From positions 3,911,001-3,975,000 of the forward strand of contig OY756957.1 in NCBI GenBank assembly GCA_963580455.1: a stretch of DNA of 64,000 nucleotides, given 5' to 3'. The position numbers and the translations under genes were made by a program. The notes under the pieces are model-generated. The model worked only from the letters and a program-made list of their open reading frames with translations, made no database searches and had not been told where the DNA came from. This DNA comes from Euonymus europaeus (lineage: Eukaryota; Streptophyta; Magnoliopsida; Celastrales; Celastraceae). Shown one piece after another: positions 37,701 to 48,865 of the stretch (within the stretch, counting starts at the first letter, position 1; each line of letters begins with the position of its first letter).

Positions 37701-39282
37701 ATCTGATTTTGTTTTACCGTTATTGCATGCAGATCAACTGTACCTATTGCATTGTTAAATCTCAGTTTGTTTATGCCTTCCGCATTCCCATTCTATTGCA
37801 TTCCTTGTTATGGAATTCTTTAGTATGAGACGAATATATTCCTGAGACTGCTCCACGTGGATTGATTGTTTTGGATTCCATAAATGATCAAATATCATTG
37901 TGGATGCTACTGAGGTGGTGGGAAAGCTTTATAAAATTTGACGATTTCAGGCTTAAACTTCTGCTTGTGAAAGGATTTGATATGCACATGTTCACCTTAT
38001 AGTTTGAAATCTCAACAAATTGAATTCATGTATATATATCTATATAGAGTTGTTTTTGTGAACTAATGGGGGATGATCCAGTTAAACCTTTTATTTCCGT
38101 TGCATTGTACTGTCAGCTTCTTGAAGATTGAATGCCAGCATGTAATTTCTGTTGTTAATTTTCAGGTATGTTGCAGTTGGGAATGAACCTTTCTTGCAGA
38201 CATATAATGGAAGTTTCCTCAGGGTGACCTTCCCAGCTCTCCAGAACATCCAATCAGCCCTGATAAAAGCTGGGCTTAGCAATCAAGTAAAGGTCACCGT
38301 CCCCCAGAATGCAGATATCTATGGGACTGAAAGTAGCTTACCATCTGGTGGCGAGTTTAGGGCCGAACTCCATGATCTCATGATTGCTATTGTCAAGTTT
38401 TTGAGTGACAACGGAGGCTCTTTTACCGTAAACATCTACCCCTTCATAAGCCTCTACATTGATTCCAGCTTCCCGGTTGAGTATGCCTTCTTCGATGGCA
38501 ATTCATCACCTATAAACGATGGTGGGACAAACTACTACAACATGTTTGATGCAAATTATGACACTCTGGTCTACGCCCTAGAGAAAAGTGGGTATGGAAA
38601 CTTGCCTATCATTGTTGGAGAGATAGGGTGGCCAACTGATGGGGATATTAATGCTAATGTGCAATACGCCCGACGATTCAGCCAAGGTTTCATGAATCAT
38701 ATTTCAGGTGGGAAGGGTACTCCAAAAAGACCGGGGCCAATCGATGCTTATTTATTCAGTTTGATTGATGAAGATGCTAAAAGTATTGATCCGGGAAATT
38801 TTGAACGCCACTGGGGAATATTTACATTTGATGGGATCCCCAAGTATCCTCTCAACCTCGGTACGACAAATTCAAGTGCGTTAATTCCTGCTAAAAACGT
38901 GCAGTACTTGGAGAAGAAGTGGTGCGTGATGAGGCCAAATGCAAGGCTTGATGATCCGGGAATCGCAAATAGTGTGAGCTACGCCTGTGCTCTTTCAGAC
39001 TGCACTAGCCTTGGTTATGGCACATCTTGCGGAAATTTGGATGGTAGGGGTAACATTTCTTATGCATTCAACAGTTACTTCCAGAAGAACAATCAGCTCG
39101 ATACTGCGTGCAAATTCCCGAACCTTTCGATGATTACAAAATCAGATCCTTCAGTTGGAAGTTGCAGATTTGAGATAATGATCGAGCCATACTATGGAGG
39201 AGCAGGACCAGTCACTGGTCTCCCACAAAAGATGATGGGTTTGATTACTGGACTAATTATATATTTGGTAACGATTGTGTGA
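34792..39282 (+). CDS. GPI-anchored GH17 glucan endo-1,3-beta-glucosidase with X8/CBM43 domain
   Basis: Family members act on, or bind, callose (beta-1,3-glucan) at the outer plasma membrane and wall. Exons 34792-35123 and 38166-39282, separated by a 3.0-kb intron, encode 482 aa. A signal peptide covers about 1-22. The GH17 barrel runs from IGANWG near 23 to about 345. The general acid is E118 in VAVGNEPF and the nucleophile E263 in [11 protein letters not shown], so both catalytic residues are present. The X8 domain starts at WC (C364) and holds the expected cysteines to about 445. A hydrophobic tail (about 464-482) after a small-residue stretch fits a GPI signal. The sequence resembles the Arabidopsis ZERZAUST (At1g64760) subgroup, recalled from memory and not checked. 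No substrate can be proven from the sequence. The split AG|G codon at the junction gives [10 protein letters not shown], restoring the family sequence. Confidence 0.92.
37200..37400. mobile_element. Retroelement-like relic in the GH17 intron
   Basis: 'aatgtggtatcatcgaagca', 'gttcaattcctagc' and 'cagcccatgtggtatgt' resemble the same plant repeat class as in ABCG32 intron 13, here in opposite orientation. Boundaries are not defined. Confidence 0.35.
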
Positions 39283-40431
39283 ATTCTAGGGTTTCCATAT
39301 CCTTTGCTCTTTTTGCTTCTCTTATTTCCTCTGTAGGATAGCTAACATGATGGCAGTGTAGTGCAATTTTTGCAACTCACATTTCATGTTGAATTATATT
39401 TTTGCTATTTGGAAATTCATATATTCTGTTTTATTAAATTTACTGTGAAGATCATGGATCTCTTCTCCGTCAAATTGTGCACGTCTGATGGGAGTTGTTT
39501 TAGGTATATTTTGCAGTATCCTCGGTCACACGTCTCACTGTTTTCATCGATTTCTTGCACAAACCTTAGGGCAGACTCGTCCTTGAAGAAGTACAAGTCA
39601 TGGCTTTGGGCTTTTTGGTGGTGCTAGTCATTCCAATATCAAACATTCCAAATTCTCCATAATCGTATGTGACAGCACATATATTATTGAATTTTGAGAC
39701 AAATTCATAGTTTGAAATTTAAATTCATAAGCAATGTCTCTATTGTGACACTTTTTGAAATGTATTTTGTTGAGATACTTAGTATTTTCGTTGGGCACTA
39801 AGTGGCTTAGGATATTCTTTTCTTTTCTTTTTTGGATTTGGAGGTAGGTCTATAAAATGTAACTTATGACTTTTAAAGTCTATTGAAAAATCTTATTTGT
39901 ATTCTAATCCATTCCACTGCATTTTTTTTATTTTTTTATAAAAAAAATTTAAAACGTTTTCTCTCAAAATATATTGTAGATTTAAAAAAATTTGAATATT
40001 TGAACATAACACGTAAAAATATTTCTAACAATACCCATTATCAATAGTTTTTAATGTACTTTTTTAATTACATTATTTTACATAAACAATATAATTAGTA
40101 TATATGATATGTAATTGTGTTTTTTTTTACTATTGTAACATAAACAATTGGTGTTAAACCTTAAGGACAACGAATTCGCTAAATCCTAAGGAGCTCATGT
40201 ATCGAATTTTCATGTTGTAATTTAAACAATATGTGTTAAACCCTAAGAGGAATGAATTTGCTAAACCCTAACGAACTCATGTATGTTCATCATACTTGGT
40301 TTCCATATATGATAATGTAATAATTTTTCATATTTTAAGGACACTTATGTAATTTAACCTATAAAAAAATAACTTAACTACAAAAAACCTAAAACTTAAT
40401 GACAAATAAGTTTAAATGAGTGATCTTATCC
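39283..40431. other. GH17 3'UTR and intergenic DNA
   Basis: The 3'UTR probably ends before 39700. Two similar stretches at about 40140-40200 and 40223-40275 share 'acaat..gtgttaaaccctaa' and 'gaatt.gctaaa.cctaa..aactcatgtat', an imperfect direct repeat of about 80 bp. No gene is supported. Confidence 0.45.
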
Positions 40432-41262
40432 AATGTTTTAAAACCCGTACTGGGCAACAATCCGGTGTGATCACCGATTTCTGGTCCGACCGTTCTGATC
40501 GGTGGCTTTCTTTCTCTCAGATCATCCTCCTCTACTTTAGTAGATACAACACATCATTGATACACACTATGTCCCCTTTCTTGGATCATCACAGAAATGG
40601 AAAAAGCTTGAGTCAAATAGCGCCCTTGAGGTTCATCTTCCTCACTGGCTTTCTAGTCTTTGCATCCACTTGGCTACAAATATCTTCCTCCTCAAAGTCT
40701 CAATGACTCCATCTATCAATGATCTCCACAACCCAAAAAGAACACATCTTTCATTCATATTTGATATTTAAATATGAAATCCTCACATGGGTTCAAGTCC
40801 AAAAACAAGGAAAAATCAAATCTCCAAATAAATTAACCTCAAAATCCACAAATCCAAAACCTCAAAATCCACAGATCCAAAAAAATAAACACAAATAAAG
40901 ATGGCAGTGGCGGCTTAGAAGAGCAGAAAGAGTCGGAGAGAGAGAGAGAGAGACGACTGAAGATGGCGACTAGCGGTGGAAGAGAGAGAGAGATGACTGA
41001 AGTGGCGGCCAGCGGTGGACTGTGGAAGATGGCGGCTAGCGGTGGACTGTGGAAGATGGAGGTGGTGGCCAGCGAACAGAGAAGATGGCAGTGGCGGCCA
41101 GCGAACAGGGACTCGATGGAACTTAGGTTTAGAAATTTTTTTTCTTTACGTTTTGTCTCAGCCGGTTTCATCGGCTTTTATACAACCAATCAAACCGGAC
41201 AGGCGGTCGGGTGCCGGTTCGACCGGTCAGATCGGCTGGTCCGGTCCGACTTTTAAAACATT
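40432..41262. mobile_element. Mutator-like element, 831 bp, non-autonomous
   Basis: The ends 'aatgttttaaaa' and 'ttttaaaacatt' are perfect 12-bp inverted repeats. The decamer GATCTTATCC flanks the element at 40422-40431 and 41263-41272, a 9-10-bp duplication typical of Mutator elements. Subterminal regions carry 'ggtccgaccgttctgatcgg' on the left and 'cggttcgaccggtcagatcg' on the right. The interior from about 40900 to 41130 is GC-richer than its surroundings and repetitive, with a (GA)n run. No transposase is seen. The 27-bp repeat inside is listed separately. Confidence 0.85.
41011..41064. repeat. 27-bp tandem repeat inside the Mutator-like element
   Basis: Two perfect or near-perfect copies of a 27-bp unit (41011-41037 and 41038-41064) start 'agcggtggactgtggaagat'. 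Further partial units ('ggccagcgaacag') follow at 41068 and 41096. As 27 is a multiple of three, the unit is in frame in one open frame as SGGLWKMAA. Confidence 0.8.
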
Positions 41263-41654
41263 GATCTTATCCTTAATAAATCTCATAAAGTAACCTACAA
41301 TTTTGCCTATTTTTTATATTTAATCTATTAACTTGATTCAAAATATACTATAAACTATAATTCATACAAAAATAAGCTCACTTTTCCTCCATTTTTTTAC
41401 AATATGAAAATATTTTATCGTATCGTTTTAAACACCAAAGTGACTAGGATAAATCTGGAACAACATTCAATAGCACCGTAATTTTTGGCTCCTTCGTGAA
41501 AGAAAACGATGCATGCGTGCTCCGTGTCACATTAAGAAGGCTAAAAATCAATACATAAAAAACGATGCATATTCGTCAATATTACAATGACTGTTTTCTG
41601 TCGTATTATAAAACTGAATATAAAATATCAACACGAATTATAAACCTGAATTTA

Positions 41655-42230
41655 TACCATATTCATGAAAAATACAACGCGTGTATTGAGAAACGGTAGT
41701 GATAAACATCCCATGAATATATACCTCTATTCATTCCATATTTAGGTGACATACCTAGATTTATACCATATTCCGAAAAATTACTACACAATGTATTGAG
41801 AAATTATAGTGATAAACATCCTCTGACTATATATCTTATGACATTCCATATTTAGGCGACAGACCTAAATTTAGATCATATTCAAGAAAATTACGGCACG
41901 TGTATTGAGAAACGATTGTGATAAACAATCCCATGACTATATATCTCATGTCTTTCCATATTTAGGTGACATACCTAATTTTTTTTGATACACAGGAAGT
42001 ACAGTGACGAAACACGTCACTATCTAAATCCAGTAATTCTAGGTAACGCGGAATCCCATATATACAACTCGCACACCTTAATCCCAAGCGATAATGATAA
42101 ACAACCCATGACTATATATCTCATGCGTTTCCATATTTAGGTGACAGACCTAAATTTATAACGATTTCAAAAAAGAAAATCGATGCATGCATTGAGAAAC
42201 AATTGTGATAAACATCCAATGAGTATATAA
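41655..42230. repeat. ~110-bp tandem repeat array with an insertion
   Basis: The marker 'gtattgagaaa' recurs at 41683, 41793 and 41902, with 'gcattgagaaac' at 42189. Each is followed by 'gtgataaaca.cc...tgactatata' and 'tttccatatttaggtgaca.acctaaatttata'. The spacing is 110 and 109 bp. A foreign stretch at about 41980-42088 ('acagtgacgaaacacgtcac', 'tctaggtaacgcggaatccc') interrupts the fourth unit. The units are diverged. Confidence 0.85.
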
Positions 42231-42600
42231 GAAAATATCGACACTCACCGTAAACAGTAAATTCACATATATAAAATTGTACATATGGAACATCTAACTT
42301 ATAAATACAAATAATTTGGAAGATCATTTTGTGATTGCTTAATGATCATGTAAAGTTTTAGAATATTAATGAGACATTATTTGTTATAATGCTAATGAAA
42401 TTACTTTAATTTTTACATTTAAATTAAAAATATAATATTTCTGTTTCCAGACTCCAGTGCTGCCAAAATACAGACACAAAACCATAATTTAAAAGGAACC
42501 CGCCTTAACAGCAGAGTTAATCCACGCGCATAATGGGAAATCACTAATATACCCCTCATTATCTCTCGGGTTTCCTCCCCTCTTCCTCGCGTCTCTCTCT
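42231..42600. other. Spacer and promoter region upstream of the YTH gene
   Basis: AT-rich until about 42440, then the proximal promoter. No other gene seen. Confidence 0.4.
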
Positions 42601-42630
42601 ATTACACAAATCCAATGTTGGGGATTTTTG

Positions 42631-42637
42631 TATAAAA
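42631..42637 (+). promoter_or_regulatory. TATA box of the YTH (ECT) gene
   Basis: TATAAAA in 'tttgtataaaaccta' is followed 25-35 bp downstream by a (CT)n tract at 42660-42678, a common plant start-site and leader feature. The ATG at 42823 lies about 160 nt further on. Confidence 0.6.
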
Positions 42638-42822
42638 CCTATTTTATTATACTAGAACCCTCTCTCTCTCTCTCTCTATTTTAATTAGTCCCTGCGGGGA
42701 AATCCGATAAAAAACCCTCTCTTTTTAAATTCCAAGCCCTCTTCAGAAGGTTTCTTCCTTAGCATTTCTATTGTTGAGATTCGGGATTTAGGGTTTTTGA
42801 TTTCTATAGATCTCTGATTCTC

Positions 42823-45800
42823 ATGGACGCACCAGTTCAGGAAGGACAGGACCGCATCGCCCAAACTGGTATCCATCTCTCTCTCTTTCTTTATACGCAC
42901 ATATATATATATATGTATGCATGAATTGTATGCGCACACGCCATGAATTTGGTTCTTTCTTTACATCTCTTTCTTTCTTTCTTTTTGTTTTCTTTTGTGC
43001 GATTTGATCTGTTCTCCACGTGTAAGTGAAAACTGCGGATGTGATATTTGTGGATCAGCCATTCATTGGACGAAGCTACCAACGTTGTGTTTTCTGGTGG
43101 TTTTTCTGTGATCTGTTTGGATTTTGTTGTGTGTATCACGAGGTTTCGACGTTTTTAGTTTGAGATTTGTGAATATCAAAGAATGCGAAGTGTTCTATGT
43201 CACATTCTTCCTGTTCTTGGAATTGGAACTAGGGTTCGTGTAACATTCTGGCTACGAATTCTGTTTGACCCTCTAAAGTTTACTCTGTTTTCATCTTTTG
43301 CTCTAAATTTCGAGTATTTTTCTTCTGTATTTCTGTTGTCTGCCGTTTCATGTTGTCGTGTATGGTCACCTCATGACGGGACCCATGTTTTTGCAAAGAT
43401 CTTTTTAGTTTTTGCGTTTCTTGTTTTCTAATGAGAGCTGATCCATGTTGGTGCAGGAAATAGGCCTGTTGAGCCTCATATTTCGTTGGAACAGGTAATA
43501 AGTTTTGAATGTTTTTTTTTATTTGTTAGCTTTATGTACCATATGGTTTGGTAATATTTGGGCAAAAAATTGTTGCTTTGAACTTTTTTTGCAATATATT
43601 TTCAGCCACTTTCGGCCAACGATGAAAGGATTGTTTCGGCAAATCCTTCTCCTGATGCACCCTTTGTAGTTCCCTCAAGGGGGGTCATCCAACGACTGGA
43701 AATGTCCAATGCAGGGGGAGACTTTAGCTATTCCCGTCCCCAAAATGCTTACATGTCTCATGAACAAATGATGCTTTATGGCGGTTAGTTGCCTGACCCT
43801 TTGCGTATTTGGGGACTCGAGTTGTTTGTTTACTCATTTAAATGATAACATAATATCTTCTTTGATCTCTCATAATCTCTTTTCTCCTGAGTCAACTATG
43901 GTCTGTCTGGTCTTTTGAAGTTAAAAAGGGCAGTAAAAATCTGTGGAAGTTCTGGTATTACTATTATTTTATTTAGAAAGAGATATTTTCGAGAAACTTA
44001 CAGTTGCTGTTTGTGTGAGCCACTCTTGAAATTGAATGAGATTTTTGTATTTCATTTTCAATTAGCAAATTTTGATTGAGTTGAAAATATTAGATATAGC
44101 CCGTTTTGTATGTTAAGTTTTAAATTGTTATTTTGGCAAGAGTGATTTTCTTGAAGTGTTTTATCATACCTCTTCACATGGTCATATGGAAAACTTTTGA
44201 TGGGATTATAGTTTTTTATTTGCTTTGGCTTCAGGTTATGGGAATAGCACTGGTACATGGGATGGATATTCTCAATATGTTAATACTGATGGCATGCAGA
44301 TATCTCCTGTGAGTACGATCTTATATTTTTTGTGTCTTGAAATTTGAACTATTATCCTTACTAACATAGCCTTCCATCCTCTTGTTTTGAGATGAAATAG
44401 GTTGTCTACAATGATAATCCATCGCTTATGTATCATTCTGGATATGGCTTCAATCCTGAAATGGCATATGGGCAATATTCCCCTGTTGGTGCTCCTATTT
44501 TAATAGATGGACAGCTGTTCTCCCCACAGCAGGTTCCATTCTCTCCTAGTTATTACCCCCAACCTGCTACTCCGAATGTGCCTTCGTCAGTTCCTTTTTC
44601 ACCTTCTGAGCTGATAAGTTCTGAAAGTAGTGGTGAAAACTTGCTTTTTGGGCCAGGATCAAGTTACTTAGTACAGTTTGGATCATTCGGTGGAGGAAAT
44701 GTGTCTGGTAACGTTTCTCCTCATTTGAACTCTCCAGCACCTTATCCTCAACCAATGGGCATACTGGGTTCATATGAACATCACATAGGACAGGTATGTT
44801 TTTTTATTTCTGTGAACTGTATTATACGGTGAAGAAAATTTTCTGCATGATATGAAATTTCATGTGTGGGGGCGGTGTTATGAAAGCATTAAAGAGTAAT
44901 TACTCTGAAACAGCTATTTGTTTTTAATTTTTTTTTTGAAAAGAGTTCCATTTTGATTTATTGGTATTCTATGTGAGTGAAAGCTTCATTTTTATTCCTC
45001 GTGAATGCTTCTTTTATCTCATGATGGAATTGTAATAGTTTATGTTTTGAGTCATTGATACTGTTTTTTATGGTTGCAGCTTTCTCAACAACATAGACCA
45101 TTGCATGGATTTGGAGTGGCATCAACTTCTCCCATTGGACACCACTCACATAGCGGTTCTTACCAAAGCAGTAACTTTGGCAGTGCTACCATTTCGTATT
45201 CTGGGTCAAATGACCGTACTCGGCTTAGCCTTGACAAGGGTAGGAGAAGAGAGAGGGACCGAGATTCTATATACATTTCTAATGATTTGCCTGGTTTGGA
45301 CCGTAATCGAGGTCCTAGGGCTTCAAAGTTTAAGGCCAAGAACAGCATTGACCAGAGCTCTTCTTCTGGTAATGGCAGAAATGATTCTAGCTCCAAAATT
45401 CACAGTGATAAGTATAATAGGCAAGATTTCCCCACAGATTATGAGATTGCCAGGTTCTTTATCATCAAGTCTTTCAGTGAAGACAATGTTCACAGAAGTA
45501 TCAAATACAATGTCTGGGCCAGTACACCACATGGAAACAAAAAATTAGATTCTGCCTATCATGAAGCTAAGGAGATGGATGGCAACTGCCCATTGTTTCT
45601 ACTTTTTTCGGTACTTTGCTGCAACTAAATCTACTTGAGCGTTGTTTATCATTTTTATTGTCGTTTGTGCAACTGAAGTTAGATAATTGAATATATGAGT
45701 TTGAAAAGAGAACTGTTGCATTTTTCTTGTCATGTAGCAACATTTTTTTAGTCTGTGACGTTGGGCATGGGTTTGCTTCATGGTTAGAAGCCACATCCAG

Positions 45801-47454
45801 GCCTTAATAATGAATGCTTTATATAACGATCAATGTGACTCAAGTAAGGAGATGTTTATGCAATTAGATAGTGTACTCTGTTTTTTTATACGCAAGTGTT
45901 TGGTGGGGTTTGGTTTATTAGCTCCTTTTGACACATCAGGTTTTTTTTTTCTTGCTTAATATAATTTTTTTTTATGTAGTTAGCTTGAGGTTCTTATGCG
46001 TGCATGCTGTTATTGATCACTTTTACATTTGTTCTTAGTAACCTCTCAATGCATTGAGTTGCCTCTGTTCTCTTGTGGTGGGATCTTTCCATTGCAGAAA
46101 TCATAATAGGTGTGAATATATCTAAAGGAATGAGATTCTTCAAGAGCTAGGCATACAATTGATTTAGTGAGTTTAGCATTATTTGCCAAGATACCCTGCA
46201 CTGATGTGCCTCTCTGTAAGGATAGTAGTCCCTTTGTTATTGGCTTTAATCCTATTGGTAACAATTTGTGCAGGTCAATGCCAGTGGTCAGTTCTGTGGT
46301 GTAGCTGAAATGGTTGGACCTGTAGACTTTGAGAAAGATGCGGATTATTGGCAACAGGATAGGTGGAGTGGGCAATTCCCAGTCCAATGGCATATTGTTA
46401 AAGATGTTCCTAACAGTCGATTCCGCCACTTACTACTTGAAAATAATGATAATAAGCCCGTTACTCACAGCCGAGATTCTCAGGAGGTAGATATTTCTAA
46501 TCTTTATGCTTTTCCCCTTTCCATTGCCATGATTTGTTTGTAGTTGTTAAAAATCTGAACCAGTAAATGATATTTTCAAGCATTCTAGACGATAGAGTGA
46601 TTTGATGTACATATCCCTACATAGTTTTCTGGGTAAATTGGTTCTATTATGTGTACAGAAGTGACTTTGCAATTTCAAACTTGTGGACTCGATAATGCTT
46701 GATGCCTCTGCTGCCCTATTTCTGTACTACAGAAAATTTATCAATTACCACATGCTATTGATTTATTTGGATGATTATAAATTTTAACACTGTTGATGTG
46801 AACCAAGTCCATTGTTTGCATTTGGGGAATGAATCCTTGCCTTAGCTAGGGGGCGAGGTCACACCTGTCAGGGCCACCATTCACTTTGATATTGCATTCA
46901 TCCTTTTTTATGTCCAGATACACATTATTTGATGTTAAATAATTAAATATTCATTAATTGACCACCCTTCTCATCTGATGATTCCGAAGGTGCATGTTGA
47001 GCTTCTTAGTGCACTGTTGACAATTATCTTTTGAGATTTCATTTACCTCCATCATATTATGTGCCTCTGAGTGCGTGTTTTTTTTCCAAGGTCCTGACAA
47101 TGTCTGATTCTTCAATACGATCAGGTGAAACTAGAACAGGGTATCGAGATGTTGAAGATCTTCAAGGATTATGATTCCCGCACTTCTATACTTGATGATT
47201 TTGATTTTTACGATGATCGAGAGAGGGGCTTGAAGGAAAGGAAGGCGAGACAACAATCTCTTTCAACAGGAGTTGGTTCTAATTTTGTCGGTGAAGAATC
47301 CATAAATCAAGTAGCTGACAGTCTCGCTCTTGGCCTCCACTTGGACGAAGGCAATAAAGAAATACCATCAAATGAAACTGGTGGAAGCTCAGTAGCAGCA
47401 ACAGATGGTTCTGATTCAGTTTCTGAAACAACCGGTGTCAGTAACCAGAATTGA
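42823..47454 (+). CDS. YTH-domain m6A reader (ECT family)
   Basis: Cytoplasmic reader that binds N6-methyladenosine in mRNA. Exons: 42823-42868, 43457-43494, 43606-43783, 44235-44308, 44401-44793, 45080-45610, 46274-46486, 47125-47454; 600 aa. Residues 1-360 are disordered and rich in Tyr, Pro, Ser, Gly and Gln, typical of ECT proteins. A basic patch ([10 protein letters not shown]) lies near 296-305. The YTH domain spans about 360-515: [21 protein letters not shown], then the aromatic cage W389 (NVWAST), W446 (DADYW) and W451 (DRWSG), and [12 protein letters not shown]. All three cage tryptophans are present, so m6A binding is expected. The tail (about 515-600) is acidic and Ser-rich. Length and layout match Arabidopsis ECT proteins; the N-terminus may fit the ECT6/7/8 side, but I cannot place it without a tree. 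Confidence 0.94.
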
Positions 47455-48865
47455 GACTTTTCCAAGACAGTAGTAGGTGTTGGAAGTACTTTCTGATAAA
47501 TTTACTTGAACCTGAAAACTTCTCTTTCTCCTTGTGATCCTTTATATTTTTTTCTTGTTGGCGACATTGGAGGTGGTATTCCGGGCATCTTGTGCAGTAA
47601 AAGCTGCAAATGGTGGGAGTTCTTTCGTTCTTTTGGGGTTGTCCCCCTTTCCGTTTACTTTTTCTTCTTTTTTTTTTCTTCCATGGAACATCAGGACAGT
47701 TAGGTGGGCTTGGTAGAGCAGAGAGGCTGGCATTTTGGTATCGGAGACACTCATTCAATTTAAATTTTCTGACTTGCTCTCTTTGTAGAAGGCATAGACA
47801 GGCTGTGGCAGATGTGAAGGAGAATGGATATTAGGCTAGCTTTGTATATTACCTACATCTTGCCTTGTGGATGTAATCTTTGTATCTTTCACCTTTTATT
47901 GAGGGGTCTTTGCCAAAAGGAAAAAGAAATTGTAATGGTTGCCTATTTTGGGAGGCGATTATATAATAAAATGAAAAATACAGGTATGATTGTTGTTGGA
48001 TTAACCATGAAAATGTATGGTTCCTTTTACCTTAAGTTTGTTGCAGAGGTCATATTGCTATATGTCATCCTGAACTATAATTGTCAAGGCAAAGTGAGTA
48101 ATAGGCTCCACATGCCGACTGGTTCATTGGCGGACGAGTATTAGGGGACAAGCATGGATGACTAGCTACATAATTTGGGGTAATTTGGTTCTTTGAAGAT
48201 GATGACTTGGTGTGTAGTAGTTGATGGTTATATATTGCTCATGCGTTGCTTTGGCAAGATTTTTGTTTCTGTAGACTGTCAATCCTCGTGATGGAAGTGA
48301 ATTCGGTAAAAAGCAAAATTGGTGAAGTCCAGCAAACACAATTTACTAGATTTTAAGAGAGTCAATTCACCAACTGTATGCAAACTTGCATCCATTTCCT
48401 GACCTTAAAAAATGAGAACCACCAGTGATCATTTTGGATATTGGAAAGGAAGAAAATGAAAAGAGAAGGGGCCAAAGAAAATGTAATCTAGTATGAACTC
48501 GAGTAAACCATAAAATGCACAACATCCACAATACTGCAAACCGATCAGCTCTACCATCCATACCAATCATATAATATAGTATCCAAACCATCAATGCTCT
48601 GGCATACTCGTCAGTTTCAAAGGATATGGTTCTTAAGAAAACATGAGCATCATAATAAAGAAACCGGTGCAAAAACAATGTCAGGCTGGTAAATTTTGGA
48701 TCAGTCCATCAATGATAATTTTAAAAAAGACCGTATTCTTTCCATGAGTAACTATTGAAAGTTTTCTTGGCAAAATTGGACCCGAAGGTTTATTTTGCAC
48801 TAACAAAAAGAAAGAGATGCAAGTTCACAAGCATGATGGACAAGGAAAAAACTCTCTTGCAGCTT
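47455..48865. other. YTH gene 3'UTR and convergent spacer
   Basis: The 3'UTR probably runs to about 48000-48100; 'tataataaaatgaaaaa' near 47960-47978 is a possible polyadenylation signal. The minus-strand neighbour ends at 48866, so the two genes converge, and its 3'UTR should occupy about 48500-48865. No other gene is seen. Confidence 0.45.

Noticed and set aside
40839..41293. Open frames of about 90-110 aa on both strands in the GC-richer block
   Set aside because: They are low-complexity frames inside a transposable element; no splice or protein evidence.
42615..42635. Short upstream ORF before the YTH gene
   Set aside because: It overlaps the probable TATA box, so it is likely upstream of the transcript start.
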